From assembly GCF_036388275.1 (NCBI RefSeq), contig NZ_DASVSF010000051.1, positions 62,001-126,000 on the forward strand: a stretch of DNA of 64,000 bases, read 5' to 3'. The translations under genes and the position numbers were made by a program. The notes beneath the pieces are model-generated. The model was given only the letters and a program-made list of their open reading frames with translations. It made no database searches and was not told the origin of the DNA. The DNA comes from Longimicrobium sp. Lineage in GTDB: Bacteria > Gemmatimonadota > Gemmatimonadetes > Longimicrobiales > Longimicrobiaceae. This document shows, piece after piece, positions 25,580 through 36,840 of this stretch (its first letter is position 1; every line of letters begins with the position of its first letter).

Positions 25580-25881
25580 CTACTTCGGCGCGGCCACCGA
25601 GTCCACCGGAACGAAGCGGTACAGCAGCTCGCCGTCGCGGATCATCCCGAAGCGCTCGCGGGCGATGCGCTCCACGGCCGCGTCGTCCCGTTCCAGCGTG
25701 CGCGCCAGCACCTTGAGCGAATCCACCTGCCCGCGCGTGTCGGCCAGCCGCGTTTCGGCGTCGCGGCGGTCCGCGTCCAGCCGCCGCAGGTGAAAGGCGG
25801 AGTACTCGCCCCCCCACAGCGCGTAATACGCCGCCAGGGCCAGCACCCCGCCCGTCGCCAGGCGGCGGAACGCGCGCGGAC

Positions 25882-25885
<4 letters not shown>
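25580..25885 (-). CDS. ftsB: FtsB/DivIC-family septum formation initiator
   Basis: This 101-residue protein has one N-terminal membrane helix (TGGVLALAAYYALWGG, residues about 11-26) and a coiled coil (RRLDADRRDAETRLADTRGQ). Then comes the short globular end IARERFGMIRDGELLYRFVP, typical of FtsB/DivIC. It acts in the divisome with FtsL and FtsQ. The GTG start overlaps the enolase stop (GTGA), and eno-ftsB is a common gene order in bacteria. Confidence 0.85.
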
Positions 25886-27159
<1,274 letters not shown>

Positions 27160-27320
27160 GTATTCGGGACCGCGTGGGCGCGAGTGAATGGGTCGTGATT
27201 TCGACGGAAAGCCTGCCAGCGGAACGTACTTTTCCGGCGCGCGACTGTCAACTTCGGCCAAGGGCCATGCCTCACCCTGAGCCCCACCGAACCAGAGGCG
27301 CGCCCCCCGGCGTGAACCAC

Positions 27321-27391
27321 CAAAGCCTGCAGTCCGCGAAGGCGGACATCGTGTGGTTGTTGCAGCGAATTCATTTTCATTCGCCCGTGCA
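27321..27391 (+). repeat. Dispersed repeat family A, copy 1
   Basis: The stem-loop AGTCCGCGAAGGCGGAC is followed by TCGTGTGGTTGTTGCAGCG and AATTCATTTTCATTCGCC. Copies with the same order are found at 27575, 41421, 41712 and 43052 (reversed), and in diverged form at 47891, 48140 and 48455. Confidence 0.85.
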
Positions 27392-27480
27392 GCGCCGCGG
27401 CCTCAGTCTCCGTGACCGCTGCCGCGCCCCGCCTGGTACCCTGGCGAGCGGCGGGGCGTTTCGAAATCGGCCGTGCAATC

Positions 27481-27530
27481 CCCAGCCGCCCTCTCCCCCC
27501 GGCCCCCTCTCCCGCAAGCGGGAGAGGGGG
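27481..27530. repeat. G/C-rich palindrome, family C
   Basis: CCCTCTCCCGCAAGCGGGAGAGGG is flanked by CCCCGGCCC. Similar C-rich/G-rich palindromes occur near 39340-39660, 47571, 47809, 48386 and 57938. Confidence 0.75.
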
Positions 27531-27574
27531 AGAACTGCACCACGTTCCGGTCGCGCCACTCAGCGGAAGCCACA

Positions 27575-27641
27575 CCAAAGCATGCAGTCCGCGAAGGCGG
27601 ACATCGTGTGGTTGTTGCAGCGAATTCATTCGCCCGTGCAG
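27575..27641 (+). repeat. Dispersed repeat family A, copy 2
   Basis: Nearly identical to the copy at 27321 (AGTCCGCGAAGGCGGACATC, then GTTGTTGCAGCGAATTCATT), without its TTTTCA insertion. Both lie between eno and nnr. Confidence 0.85.
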
Positions 27642-27704
27642 GCCCGCGGCTGGCTCCTACCCTCGGGATTGAGCCTCAAGACCGACGGATGAGCCGCCCC
27701 CGGT

Positions 27705-29240
27705 CTACCGCGCCGCAGGCAGGTCCAGCACGATCCCCGGCAGCCCGAGCGCGCTCCCCCGCCCCACCTCCTCCTCCAGCGCCGCGGGAAGCGCCTCCGC
27801 CACGTCGCGCGGGATGAGCCCGCGCCCCCGGCCAGCGATCTCCGCGGCGCGGCCGGCGTAGTACAGCGCGGCCCCGGCGGCGTCTTGCGGCTCCATCCCC
27901 AGCGCCAGGAAGGCGCCGATCACCCCGCTCAACACGTCCCCGTTGCCGCCCGTCGCCAGCCCCGAGTGCCCCGCCACGTTCACCAGCGTCGGCTCTCCTT
28001 CACCAGCGACGAGGGAGGGATTGCCCTTGAGCAGCACGGTGCAGCGGAAGCGCTCGGCGGCCTCCGTCGCCGCGCCGAACGGGTCTGCCGTGATCTCCTG
28101 GACCGTCCTTTCGATCAGGCGGCCCATCTCCCCCGGATGTGGCGTGAGCACGAGCGGCCGGTCGATCACGTCGCGCAGCTCCGGGTTGCGGGCCAGAAGC
28201 GTCAGCGCGTCCGCATCCAGCAGCAGCGGCACGTCGCTCCCCCGCGCGATCATGCTGAGCAGGTCCAGCGCCTCGTCGTCCGTCCCCATCCCCGGCCCGG
28301 CGACGACGGCCTGGGAGCCGGACTGAAAGCCCGGACCGAGCGCATCCCGATCCACGTACAGCGTTTCGGGCAGGGACGCCTGGATGATCTCGCGGTTGGC
28401 ATCCGGCGAGACGATCGACACCATCCCCGTGCCCGCCCGCAGCGCGCCGAATCCTGCCAGCACCGCCGCGCCCGCCATCCCCCGCCGCCCCGCGACGATG
28501 GACACCTTGCCCATCATCCCCTTGTGCGCGTTCGGCGGAACGGCGGGAAGGGCGGCGCGGGCCCACGCCGGCGTGATCAGCCGGGCATCCGCGTGCGCCA
28601 GCGGCGCGAACCCGATCTCCACCGCGACGATGCGCCCCGCCCGCTCTCGGCCGGGGAACAGCAGCAGGCCCCGCTTCGGCGCGCCGAAGGTGACGGTCAC
28701 GCCCGCGCGGACCGCCACACCTTCGGCCGCACCCGTGGCCAGGTCCACGCCCGATGGCCCGTCCAGCGCCACGACGGGACGGCCCGCATGCTCGATCGCC
28801 TCGATGGCCCGGGCGTACGCGCCGCGAGGGGCGCCCGCCGCGCCGGTGCCCAGCAGCCCGTCGACGATCACCCCCGCCGTGCGGAACGCCTCGTCCGCGT
28901 CCTCCTCCGGGGTGGAGCGCACGTCCCACCCGTGCAGCAGCGCCGGATCGGACGCCCGGCTGCCTACCTGCACCGCAGCCACGTCGCGCCCCCACGCCCG
29001 CAGCGTGCGGACGACCACCATCGCGTCGCCGCCGTTGTTGCCGCTTCCCACTGCCGCAACGACGCGCCCCTGTGGATACAGCCGGTGGATGACGGACGCG
29101 GCGGCGCGCCCGGCGGATTCCATCAGCACGCGCTCGGGGATGCCGGCCGTGCGGATGGAATGCTCGTCCCACCGCCGCATCTCGTCCGCGGTGAGGACGT
29201 CCACGCGCGGCGCGGCGAAGAACGGGAATTCGTGGGTCAT
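27705..29240 (-). CDS. nnr: Bifunctional NAD(P)HX epimerase/dehydratase
   Basis: This 511-residue protein fuses an N-terminal YjeF_N epimerase domain (about 15-215, VVAAVGSGNNGGDAMVVVRT) and a C-terminal ADP/ATP-dependent NAD(P)H-hydrate dehydratase of the ribokinase fold (about 235-495). The latter shows HKGMMGKVSIVAGRRGMAGA, VLTPHPGEMGRL and the active-site GLATGGNGDVLSGVIGA. Together they repair hydrated NADH and NADPH. Length and order are normal. Confidence 0.95.
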   Translation of the reverse strand: MTHEFPFFAAPRVDVLTADEMRRWDEHSIRTAGIPERVLMESAGRAAASVIHRLYPQGRVVAAVGSGNNGGDAMVVVRTLRAWGRDVAAVQVGSRASDPALLHGWDVRSTPEEDADEAFRTAGVIVDGLLGTGAAGAPRGAYARAIEAIEHAGRPVVALDGPSGVDLATGAAEGVAVRAGVTVTFGAPKRGLLLFPGRERAGRIVAVEIGFAPLAHADARLITPAWARAALPAVPPNAHKGMMGKVSIVAGRRGMAGAAVLAGFGALRAGTGMVSIVSPDANREIIQASLPETLYVDRDALGPGFQSGSQAVVAGPGMGTDDEALDLLSMIARGSDVPLLLDADALTLLARNPELRDVIDRPLVLTPHPGEMGRLIERTVQEITADPFGAATEAAERFRCTVLLKGNPSLVAGEGEPTLVNVAGHSGLATGGNGDVLSGVIGAFLALGMEPQDAAGAALYYAGRAAEIAGRGRGLIPRDVAEALPAALEEEVGRGSALGLPGIVLDLPAAR

Positions 29241-29309
29241 GGCGGCGCGGATGCGAACGGCCCACGGCGCGCGGGCGCCGTGGGCCGGGTGGTCATGCGG
29301 AACAGGGCG

Positions 29310-29507
29310 TCACTTGAAGCTCTGGCCGATGGTGCGGCCGAAGCTGATCTCGCCGTTGTCGATGCGGATATTGAACCCGCACTCGGGGTTGGTGCACACC
29401 CAGGCCTTGTAGGTGATGGGCGCACCGTCGCGGCCATAGTCCGACAGCGGCAGCAGCACGCCCTGGCTGCACTTTCGGCACTGCGGAAACTCACGCTCGT
29501 CCGGCAT
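29310..29507 (-). CDS. Small zinc-ribbon-like protein
   Basis: This 65-residue protein has FPQCRKCSQG and WVCTNPECGFN, two CxxC-type pairs (CRKC, CTNPEC) that would bind zinc. GGAGAGG precedes the chosen start. Family unknown; perhaps nucleic-acid binding. It is followed in order by the Minf_1886-type gene to its right and by nnr to its left. Confidence 0.75.
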   Translation of the reverse strand: MPDEREFPQCRKCSQGVLLPLSDYGRDGAPITYKAWVCTNPECGFNIRIDNGEISFGRTIGQSFK

Positions 29508-29638
29508 GGCCTCTCCCCCTCCCCTGAAGGTTCTCACCGCCCCACACACACGGACGGGGGCTGCGCGCCGCAAGGGCTGTTCCAGCCAGGGCGCGAAGAA
29601 ACGTGGTGGAACTCGGGTGTTTTGGGGGAAGATGCGGG

Positions 29639-30034
29639 TCAGGAATCCTGCGTCTGGCGCGAGCAGCACCAGGGATAGTTCTGCTCGAAGGCGTCGCGGA
29701 AGCAGAACACGCCCTCGAAGTCGCGCACACAGTCGCCGTCCTGCTTTACGAGCACCCCGCAGTCCACCAGCGCGAACACCAGCTCGCCCAGGTCGCGGGT
29801 GGTGCGGATGCCCCAGTACTCCAGGACGGAGCGGGCCATCAGCCCGAAGCGCTCGATCGCCAGGTCGCGGGCCCCTTCGGCCAGCTCGCGGCCGGTGATG
29901 TGGCGGGCCTCACCCACGCGCTCGATGGTGAAGTGGAGGGCGGCAAGGATGAAGAGGTACGCGGTTTCGTGATACGCGGGGTTGCGTTTCCTCAACCGCT
30001 CCATGATGGGCTCGGCGAGCACGGCTCCATCCAT
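29639..30034 (-). CDS. Minf_1886 family protein
   Basis: This 131-residue protein matches a small uncharacterised family: IMERLRKRNPAYHETAYLFI, ALHFTIERVGEARHITGREL, ARDLAIERFGLMARSVLEYW, DLGELVFALVDCGVLVKQD. The family is known from Planctomycetes, Verrucomicrobia and related phyla, and the function is unknown. It is cytoplasmic and helical. Confidence 0.82.
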   Translation of the reverse strand: MDGAVLAEPIMERLRKRNPAYHETAYLFILAALHFTIERVGEARHITGRELAEGARDLAIERFGLMARSVLEYWGIRTTRDLGELVFALVDCGVLVKQDGDCVRDFEGVFCFRDAFEQNYPWCCSRQTQDS

Positions 30035-30156
30035 CCCGGGTCTCCTTCAGGTGCGCTCTGGCGCGCGCGCCGGGCCCGGTAGAGGAGGGCCGGCAATCAC
30101 GTTTCAGGGGGGTCCGCGGGTGCGCCGCGGAGTGAACACGCGTAGGAATACGCCGA

Positions 30157-30798
30157 TCAGGTTTTCGCGTTCCGATAGAGCACGCATTCGCCCCCGCGCT
30201 CCGGTGCAACGGCGCCCGCCGTCGCCTCCCGCAGCTCGTCCGCGAGGGCCTGGACGCGGCCCCGCGGCAGGGTGAAATCCACCGTCCCTGCGTTGCCCTC
30301 GGGCGCGTAGCCGTGCTCCACCTCCTCCGCCCCGCCGCGCTCCAGCGCCCGCATGACCGCGGCCGTGTGCTCGTACGCGTAGCGCACGGCCAGCCGCTCG
30401 GCGTACGTGCCCACGCGCCGGGGCGCCGCCTGCAGCGACGCGGCGGCCGCGTCGCCGTACGCGCGCACCAGCCCGCCGACCCCCAGCTTGGTTCCGCCAT
30501 AGTAGCGGGTGACGATCACCACGCAGTCGGTGAGCCCCGCGCCCTCGATGGCCGCCAAGATGGGTGGGCCCGCGCTGCCACCGGGCTCGCCCCCGTCGTT
30601 CGCCCGCCGCGTTCCGCCGCGCAGCGACCACGCCGAGCAGTGGTGGGTGGCGTCCCACAGGGCCTTGCCGCGGTCGGCGAGAATGGCGCGCGCTTCTGCC
30701 TCGCTCTCCACCGGCGCCGCGTAGGCCAGGAACGTCGAGGCCTTTTCGCGCATCTGCGCCTCGGCGGGCGCGGCGAGGGTGGTGAAGGTGTCGGACAC
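30157..30798 (-). CDS. YigZ/IMPACT-family (UPF0029) protein
   Basis: This 213-residue protein has the UPF0029 core (about 15-125): GKALWDATHHCSAWSL, NDGGEPGGSAGPPILAAIEG and VIVTRYYGGTKLGVGGLVRAY are the family signature. A second ferredoxin-like domain follows (about 135-205). The family is linked to translation control (IMPACT in eukaryotes); bacterial roles are unclear. It is 36 bp from the outer-membrane gene's end. Confidence 0.92.
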   Translation of the reverse strand: MSDTFTTLAAPAEAQMREKASTFLAYAAPVESEAEARAILADRGKALWDATHHCSAWSLRGGTRRANDGGEPGGSAGPPILAAIEGAGLTDCVVIVTRYYGGTKLGVGGLVRAYGDAAAASLQAAPRRVGTYAERLAVRYAYEHTAAVMRALERGGAEEVEHGYAPEGNAGTVDFTLPRGRVQALADELREATAGAVAPERGGECVLYRNAKT

Positions 30799-30834
30799 GA
30801 GGGAAGTGCGAGAGTGCGAGAGTCCGGACAGGCC

Positions 30835-32637
30835 TCAGTCCGGGAAGCTGAACAGCGAGGCGGAGAGGGGGCGGCGGGAGCTGCGGCGCAGCTGTGCGTC
30901 TTCGCCCGCGTTGTTGCGGCCTACGGCCTGCCCGATGCCCAGCGTCACCGTCAGCCTGCGGCCGGGGACGCCGCCGACGAGCGGCGTGGCCACGTCCAGT
31001 CGGTAGGTGCGCCGCGACCCCGGGGGGAACGCCGCCCGCAATCCCACGCCCACGCTCATGGCCACGGGTGAGCTGGCCGCGAAGGCATCGCCCCCCGCCC
31101 ACATCTTGCCCACGTCCACGAACGCCGCCGAGCCCAGGTCGAAGAGCCGCGCGTTCGGCCAGCCCAGGTACGCGCGGTGCTCCAGCGTGGCGACCGCCCG
31201 CCGCTCGCCCGGGTACGCGTGAGCGGGAAGCCCCCGCACCCCGGCCCGGTGCCCCAGCGTGAGCTGAAACGGCACCCGCGTGCGGAACCCGCCCACGGCC
31301 GAGACCGCCGCCACGAAGGTGTGCCGCGACTCCGCGTGCGGGCGCCAGTACGCCCAGCCGTCGAACTGGCCGAACAGGTCGCGCCATTCCGAACGCCCCG
31401 GGTCCGCGCCGTAGTCGCGCCGTCCCTCCGCCGTCGCGCGCACCCCCGCCAGCACGCCGGGAATCAGGTCTCCCGCCGCCATCACCCCCACCGCCACCGA
31501 CAGGTCGTCGTCGGTGGAGAGCGCCGACAGGCTGCGGCCCACGCCGGCCTCCACGTCGATGCCCATGCGCACGTCTTCGGTGCCGTGGACGGCGTCCAGC
31601 CCGCGAAGGCGCTTGAAGTACACGCTGCGGTGCCCCGCCAGGAACACCACGCGCACGCTGGACAGCGTGTCCAGCCCGGTCACCGGTACCGGGTCTACCT
31701 GCAGCGGCGGCTTCGCCGCCAGGGGCACCGGCTGGCCGCCGTCCCCGTCCATGCTCAGCCAGTCGCGCGGGTACTCGGTGCGCTCGCCCGCCAGCGCCAC
31801 GCCCAGCAGCGTCAGGCTTCCCCGCGGGCCGAACCGCGTCACCGTTCCCACGTCGAACGACTGCCGCTTCTCGGCGAAGTACGTGCGGCGGACACCCCCA
31901 TCCTCCCGCGGCACGAAGAACTCGAAGTTGCGCTCCATCCGCTCGAACTGCTGGCGCCAGGCCCAGCGCCCGTTCTCGCCGCGGAACGGGTACGCCAGCC
32001 GCTGCGTGACGGCCACGCCCACCGGCGTGCGCTCCAGCCCCACCTCGGCGTCCACCTGCGTTCCGAACAGCTGCGGGGTGGATACGGCGCCGCCGTACAC
32101 CCGCTCCCGCTGGTACTCCTTGGCGAACAGGCTGATCTGCAGTCCCCTGCCCAGCACGTTCTCTTCGCGGAACTCCACCCCGATCAGCCCCCACCCGTCG
32201 GAGTCGCCGTCCATCTGCGGCTCCAGCCGGGTAGACCACTCGTCGCGGGTGCGCACCACCACGTGCCAGTCGCCGTCCGGCTGCCGCACGCCGAAGACGC
32301 TGGCGTCGGCCAGGAACGGAAAGCTGCGCAGGGTGCGCTCGGAGTCTGCAAGGAGCGCGGAGCGGTAGCACTCGCCCGCCTCGAACAGCAGCTCGCGGGC
32401 GATGATGGACTCGCGGGTGCGCAGGTGCATGTCGTTCGCCGCGCGGTACACGCGGCTCAGGCGGGGCTCCAGATCGGGGCTGCCCAGCTCGAACACGTCG
32501 CCTGCGTCGATGAAGACCTCGGACACGCGGCCATCGGAGCACCCGCCGTCCTGGGCCGCCGCCGGAAGCGCGGCCCCAAGGGCCAGCGCGGGCAGCGCCA
32601 GGCGCGCAACGACGGCGTAGATGCGTGAACCGGGCAC
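30835..32637 (-). CDS. BamA/TamA-like outer-membrane protein with one POTRA-like domain
   Basis: This protein of about 600 residues has a signal peptide (ARLALPALALGAALPAAAQ) and a POTRA-like domain (about 30-115: VSEVFIDAGDVFELGSPDLE, RELLFEAGECYRSALLADS). A beta-barrel of the surface-antigen type follows, with strands such as FREENVLGRGLQISLFAKEY and GLRAAFPPGSRRTYRLDVAT. It resembles BamA/TamA proteins but has only one obvious POTRA, so a specialised role is likely. There is no ATG near the signal peptide; I took GTG 32637, with low certainty, since the frame is open further upstream. Confidence 0.7.
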   Translation of the reverse strand: MPGSRIYAVVARLALPALALGAALPAAAQDGGCSDGRVSEVFIDAGDVFELGSPDLEPRLSRVYRAANDMHLRTRESIIARELLFEAGECYRSALLADSERTLRSFPFLADASVFGVRQPDGDWHVVVRTRDEWSTRLEPQMDGDSDGWGLIGVEFREENVLGRGLQISLFAKEYQRERVYGGAVSTPQLFGTQVDAEVGLERTPVGVAVTQRLAYPFRGENGRWAWRQQFERMERNFEFFVPREDGGVRRTYFAEKRQSFDVGTVTRFGPRGSLTLLGVALAGERTEYPRDWLSMDGDGGQPVPLAAKPPLQVDPVPVTGLDTLSSVRVVFLAGHRSVYFKRLRGLDAVHGTEDVRMGIDVEAGVGRSLSALSTDDDLSVAVGVMAAGDLIPGVLAGVRATAEGRRDYGADPGRSEWRDLFGQFDGWAYWRPHAESRHTFVAAVSAVGGFRTRVPFQLTLGHRAGVRGLPAHAYPGERRAVATLEHRAYLGWPNARLFDLGSAAFVDVGKMWAGGDAFAASSPVAMSVGVGLRAAFPPGSRRTYRLDVATPLVGGVPGRRLTVTLGIGQAVGRNNAGEDAQLRRSSRRPLSASLFSFPD

Positions 32638-32763
32638 GCGGATTCTGGTCAGGGCGTTTTGCGGCCGCGGATGAACGCCGGGGCCGGGTGGGTCGGGGAG
32701 CGTGATGTACCCACCGCACGGGGGCAATGTTCGGGCCGGGTCTCCGGGTGCCACAAAACGAAC

Positions 32764-32785
32764 GGGGCTCCCACCCGGGAGCCCC
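32764..32785 (-). terminator. Terminator of the TPR gene
   Basis: A 9-bp stem (GGGGCTCCC/GGGAGCCCC) with a 4-base loop is followed on the minus strand by GTTCGTTTTG. A second hairpin (10-bp stem GACGGCCCGC, 32825-32856) lies just upstream. Confidence 0.75.
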
Positions 32786-32886
32786 GCCGCACCGTGGTAG
32801 GTCAACACGTTTGCCGGAACGAGCGACGGCCCGCGCTCAGGGGAGGGCGGGCCGTCATCTCGAACGCGAAGTCAAGGTTCTGGAGC

Positions 32887-34209
32887 TCAGTCGCCAGCCA
32901 CTACGGGCACCTGGATGGATGCCGCCAATTCACTCAGCGTGGACTGCACGCGCGCGACGTCCCGGACGGCGCCGAGTTCGTTGAAGATGTCGCGCGCCCG
33001 CTCCAGGTATGCCGATGCTTCCTCGACCCCCCCGGACTGGCGCCGCAGTTCGGCGTAATCGGCCAGCGTTTCGGCCTCCAGATAGGGGTAGCCCTTCTCG
33101 CGAGAAATTTCCAGCGCCTTCTCGTAGAAGGTGAACCCGTCCTCGTCGCCTCGCGCCCGGGCGATGTTGCCACGCCCCTGGTACATGCGACCCAGGATGT
33201 ACGCACTCCCGGCGGCAATCGCATGCTCTTCGGCCACTCGGCCCCACTCTTCGGCCTGGCTCACGTGACCATCACGAATGCTGAGATCCGCAAGGTCACT
33301 CGCAATGGCCGAGAGGATGGCGGGCGGGACCGGAAGCGCCCGCGCCTGGTCATAGGCCGCATGGGCCTCCTCGAACCGACCCTGCTTTTCGCGGAGTTGC
33401 GCGAGGTTGATGTGGCAGGCAGCCAGATCCACCGTGGACTCGCCGTTCTCCGCAAGCTGGAACGCGCGGGCAAGCCACTCCTCGGCTTCACCAAGGCGTG
33501 CCATACGGGTGGCGAGCATGCCCAGGTTGTAGAACAGAGGCACCAGCTCCTGCGCAAATTCCGCGGGCTCCACAGTGCCGATCAGCGCCAGCGCCTCACG
33601 GTACTTGAGTTCGGCTTCGGGCCAGCGGCCTTGCCATACGAGCACGTTGGCCGTCCCGGTGCGCGCCACCAGTTCTCCGCGCAGGTCTCCATCGTCACGA
33701 GCAAGTTGGGCACTGCGGTCATAGTACTGCGCCGCTTCCTGGAAATCGGCGAGCGCCACCGCGACACGCGCGATGCGCCGGAGCGCAAGGATTTGTGGCC
33801 CCTTTTCGATCAGAGGCAGCGCCAGCGTGAGCGCCGAACGGTAGCACTGGCGGGCGCCCTTCAGGCGCCCCGAAGCCTCCATCCGCTCACCCAACTGCAC
33901 CAGCAAATCAGCGGATTCGCTGTCCCGCCCCTCGTAGTACGCCCGGAACACCGGCCGCAGGCCCTCGTACAGGCTTGTGACGTACTGGCGCAGGCTCTCT
34001 TCTGCCTCTCCGATCGACCTCTCCACATCCTCCGCCGATACGATGCGTTTGTCGACGGTCGTGTACGCGCTGGAACTGTCCCACGCCCTACCCGGGTCGG
34101 GAACAGCAGCGCGGATCACGCGTAGCCGAAGCAGCTCCAAGTCGTCCAGTTCGGGGACGAGAGCCAGGAGTTCTTCGACGGTGGACTCGGAGCGACGGAG
34201 AGAAGACAT
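32887..34209 (-). CDS. TPR-repeat protein
   Basis: This 440-residue protein has no signal or membrane helix. From about residue 100 on it is made of TPR-like helical pairs (ARQCYRSALTLALPLIEKG, FQEAAQYYDRSAQLARDDGD, AEEWLARAFQLAENGES, ASAYLERARDIFNELGA). The N-terminal 90 residues are a distinct helical region (ESTVEELLALVPELDDLELL). No enzymatic domain is seen. It probably scaffolds protein contacts. Base use is a little lower in GC than the neighbours. Confidence 0.8.
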   Translation of the reverse strand: MSSLRRSESTVEELLALVPELDDLELLRLRVIRAAVPDPGRAWDSSSAYTTVDKRIVSAEDVERSIGEAEESLRQYVTSLYEGLRPVFRAYYEGRDSESADLLVQLGERMEASGRLKGARQCYRSALTLALPLIEKGPQILALRRIARVAVALADFQEAAQYYDRSAQLARDDGDLRGELVARTGTANVLVWQGRWPEAELKYREALALIGTVEPAEFAQELVPLFYNLGMLATRMARLGEAEEWLARAFQLAENGESTVDLAACHINLAQLREKQGRFEEAHAAYDQARALPVPPAILSAIASDLADLSIRDGHVSQAEEWGRVAEEHAIAAGSAYILGRMYQGRGNIARARGDEDGFTFYEKALEISREKGYPYLEAETLADYAELRRQSGGVEEASAYLERARDIFNELGAVRDVARVQSTLSELAASIQVPVVAGD

Positions 34210-34222
34210 CAGCCGGGAGATC

Positions 34223-34795
34223 TCAGCCGCCGCCGACGATCAGCGTGCCGGTACGGTGGCTGTCAGTGGTGCCGTACGAGGAGAAGTGGTCGGTGTCGGT
34301 GCGCAGGCGCAGGCCGTCGGCCGTGATGCTGGCACCCACGTCGACCCAACCGTTGTTCCACCACACGATCGTGGGAGTGGACGACCCCTCGATGCTGGTG
34401 TTGCGGTAGGGCAGCTCGATGCTGACCGGCTTGTTGAACGGCTGGGCGTGGGGTCCGAACTCGGCCAGCACGTGGTCCGACCCCTTCGGATCCACGGGGA
34501 GGCGGATGGTGAACATCGTCACCTTGTCGACCGCGCCGGCGGGCACCTCGATGGCGAACCCGTAGAAGTCCAGCCGTCCGCCTTCCGGGCCGATCCACTT
34601 CTTCGCCCACGCGATCGTGATCTGCGGCTTCTTCTCGAAGCGGGCCAGCGCGGCGACGTCGGGGCCGCCGCCCGTGTTGAACGCCGGCTCGCCCGCCCGG
34701 GCCGTCAGCGGCGAAGCCGCGTCGGTGCATCCGGCGGAGAGAACCAGCAGCGCGACGGCGACGGTGCAGCCCAGCTTACGAATGAGGTGGATCAT
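34223..34795 (-). CDS. Lipoprotein with ZU5-like domain
   Basis: This 190-residue lipoprotein has the lipobox VLSAGC (Cys about 22). The mature part includes IGPEGGRLDFYGFAIEVPAG, AVDKVTMFTIRLP and YRNTSIEGSSTPTIVWWNNG, resembling ZU5-type beta-sandwich domains of secreted bacterial proteins. GGAGG lies 8 bp upstream of the chosen start. It ends 13 bp from the start of the TPR gene, so they may be co-transcribed. Confidence 0.72.
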   Translation of the reverse strand: MIHLIRKLGCTVAVALLVLSAGCTDAASPLTARAGEPAFNTGGGPDVAALARFEKKPQITIAWAKKWIGPEGGRLDFYGFAIEVPAGAVDKVTMFTIRLPVDPKGSDHVLAEFGPHAQPFNKPVSIELPYRNTSIEGSSTPTIVWWNNGWVDVGASITADGLRLRTDTDHFSSYGTTDSHRTGTLIVGGG

Positions 34796-35037
34796 CAAAG
34801 TCCTCCGGGGTGGTGAACAGAGGGGACGATTGCGCCAGCGCAGGGCGCGTACCGCGGCGCGCCGGGGATCGGCGCGCGGGTCAACTGCTTGCAACATAAC
34901 GGCTTAGGCCAGAAAAAGCTACCGTCTGGCCACGGCGAGCAGGGGGCGCTTCCGCACCGGAAGTGGGCACAGTGCACTCATCCGGTGCAATGCAGAAGTG
35001 TACGGACCAGTCGTGCAAACGCAGGGCCAGGCGGGTG

Positions 35038-36381
<1,344 letters not shown>

Positions 36382-36653
36382 GGAAGGCAGCGGGACCTTG
36401 TGGGAACGCCTGGGAATACGGGAATCAGAACAGTATAGCGCCCACCCATGCGTCGCGCAAACGTTTCGCCCGCTTTAACGCGCCGTGCTGATCCGCCGTC
36501 TGCCACATCTTCGAGGAGCAGATTGGGGTGGCCGCGAGGGTGGCACCGTCCATGCCGGAAGCCACCCTTGCCGGAGAGCGGGGCGGGCGCGTAGGTTGGC
36601 GCGCCTTTGCGGCACCCGACCCGCGACAACGCACCGCTTCTGGAGACGGACCG

Positions 36654-36839
36654 ATGAAGTTCGCCATGATCGCCGCCGTGCTGATGACCCTACCGGCGAT
36701 CGCCGCCCTGGTCGCCGGCGTCATGTGGGGCAACCAGTACCTGGTTTACGCGGCGTTCTTCAGCATTGCCCTGAACTCGCTGCCGTTCCTGGTGGCCGGC
36801 TTCATGATGAAGGGCGGCGACTCGGACCTGGGCCACTGA
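36654..36839 (+). CDS. Small two-helix membrane protein
   Basis: This 61-residue protein consists of two hydrophobic helices (MIAAVLMTLPAIAALVAGVM and YAAFFSIALNSLPFLVAGFM) and a short polar end. GGAG lies 8 bp before the start, which supports translation. Family unknown. Confidence 0.6.
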   Translation: MKFAMIAAVLMTLPAIAALVAGVMWGNQYLVYAAFFSIALNSLPFLVAGFMMKGGDSDLGH

Positions 36840-36840
36840 G

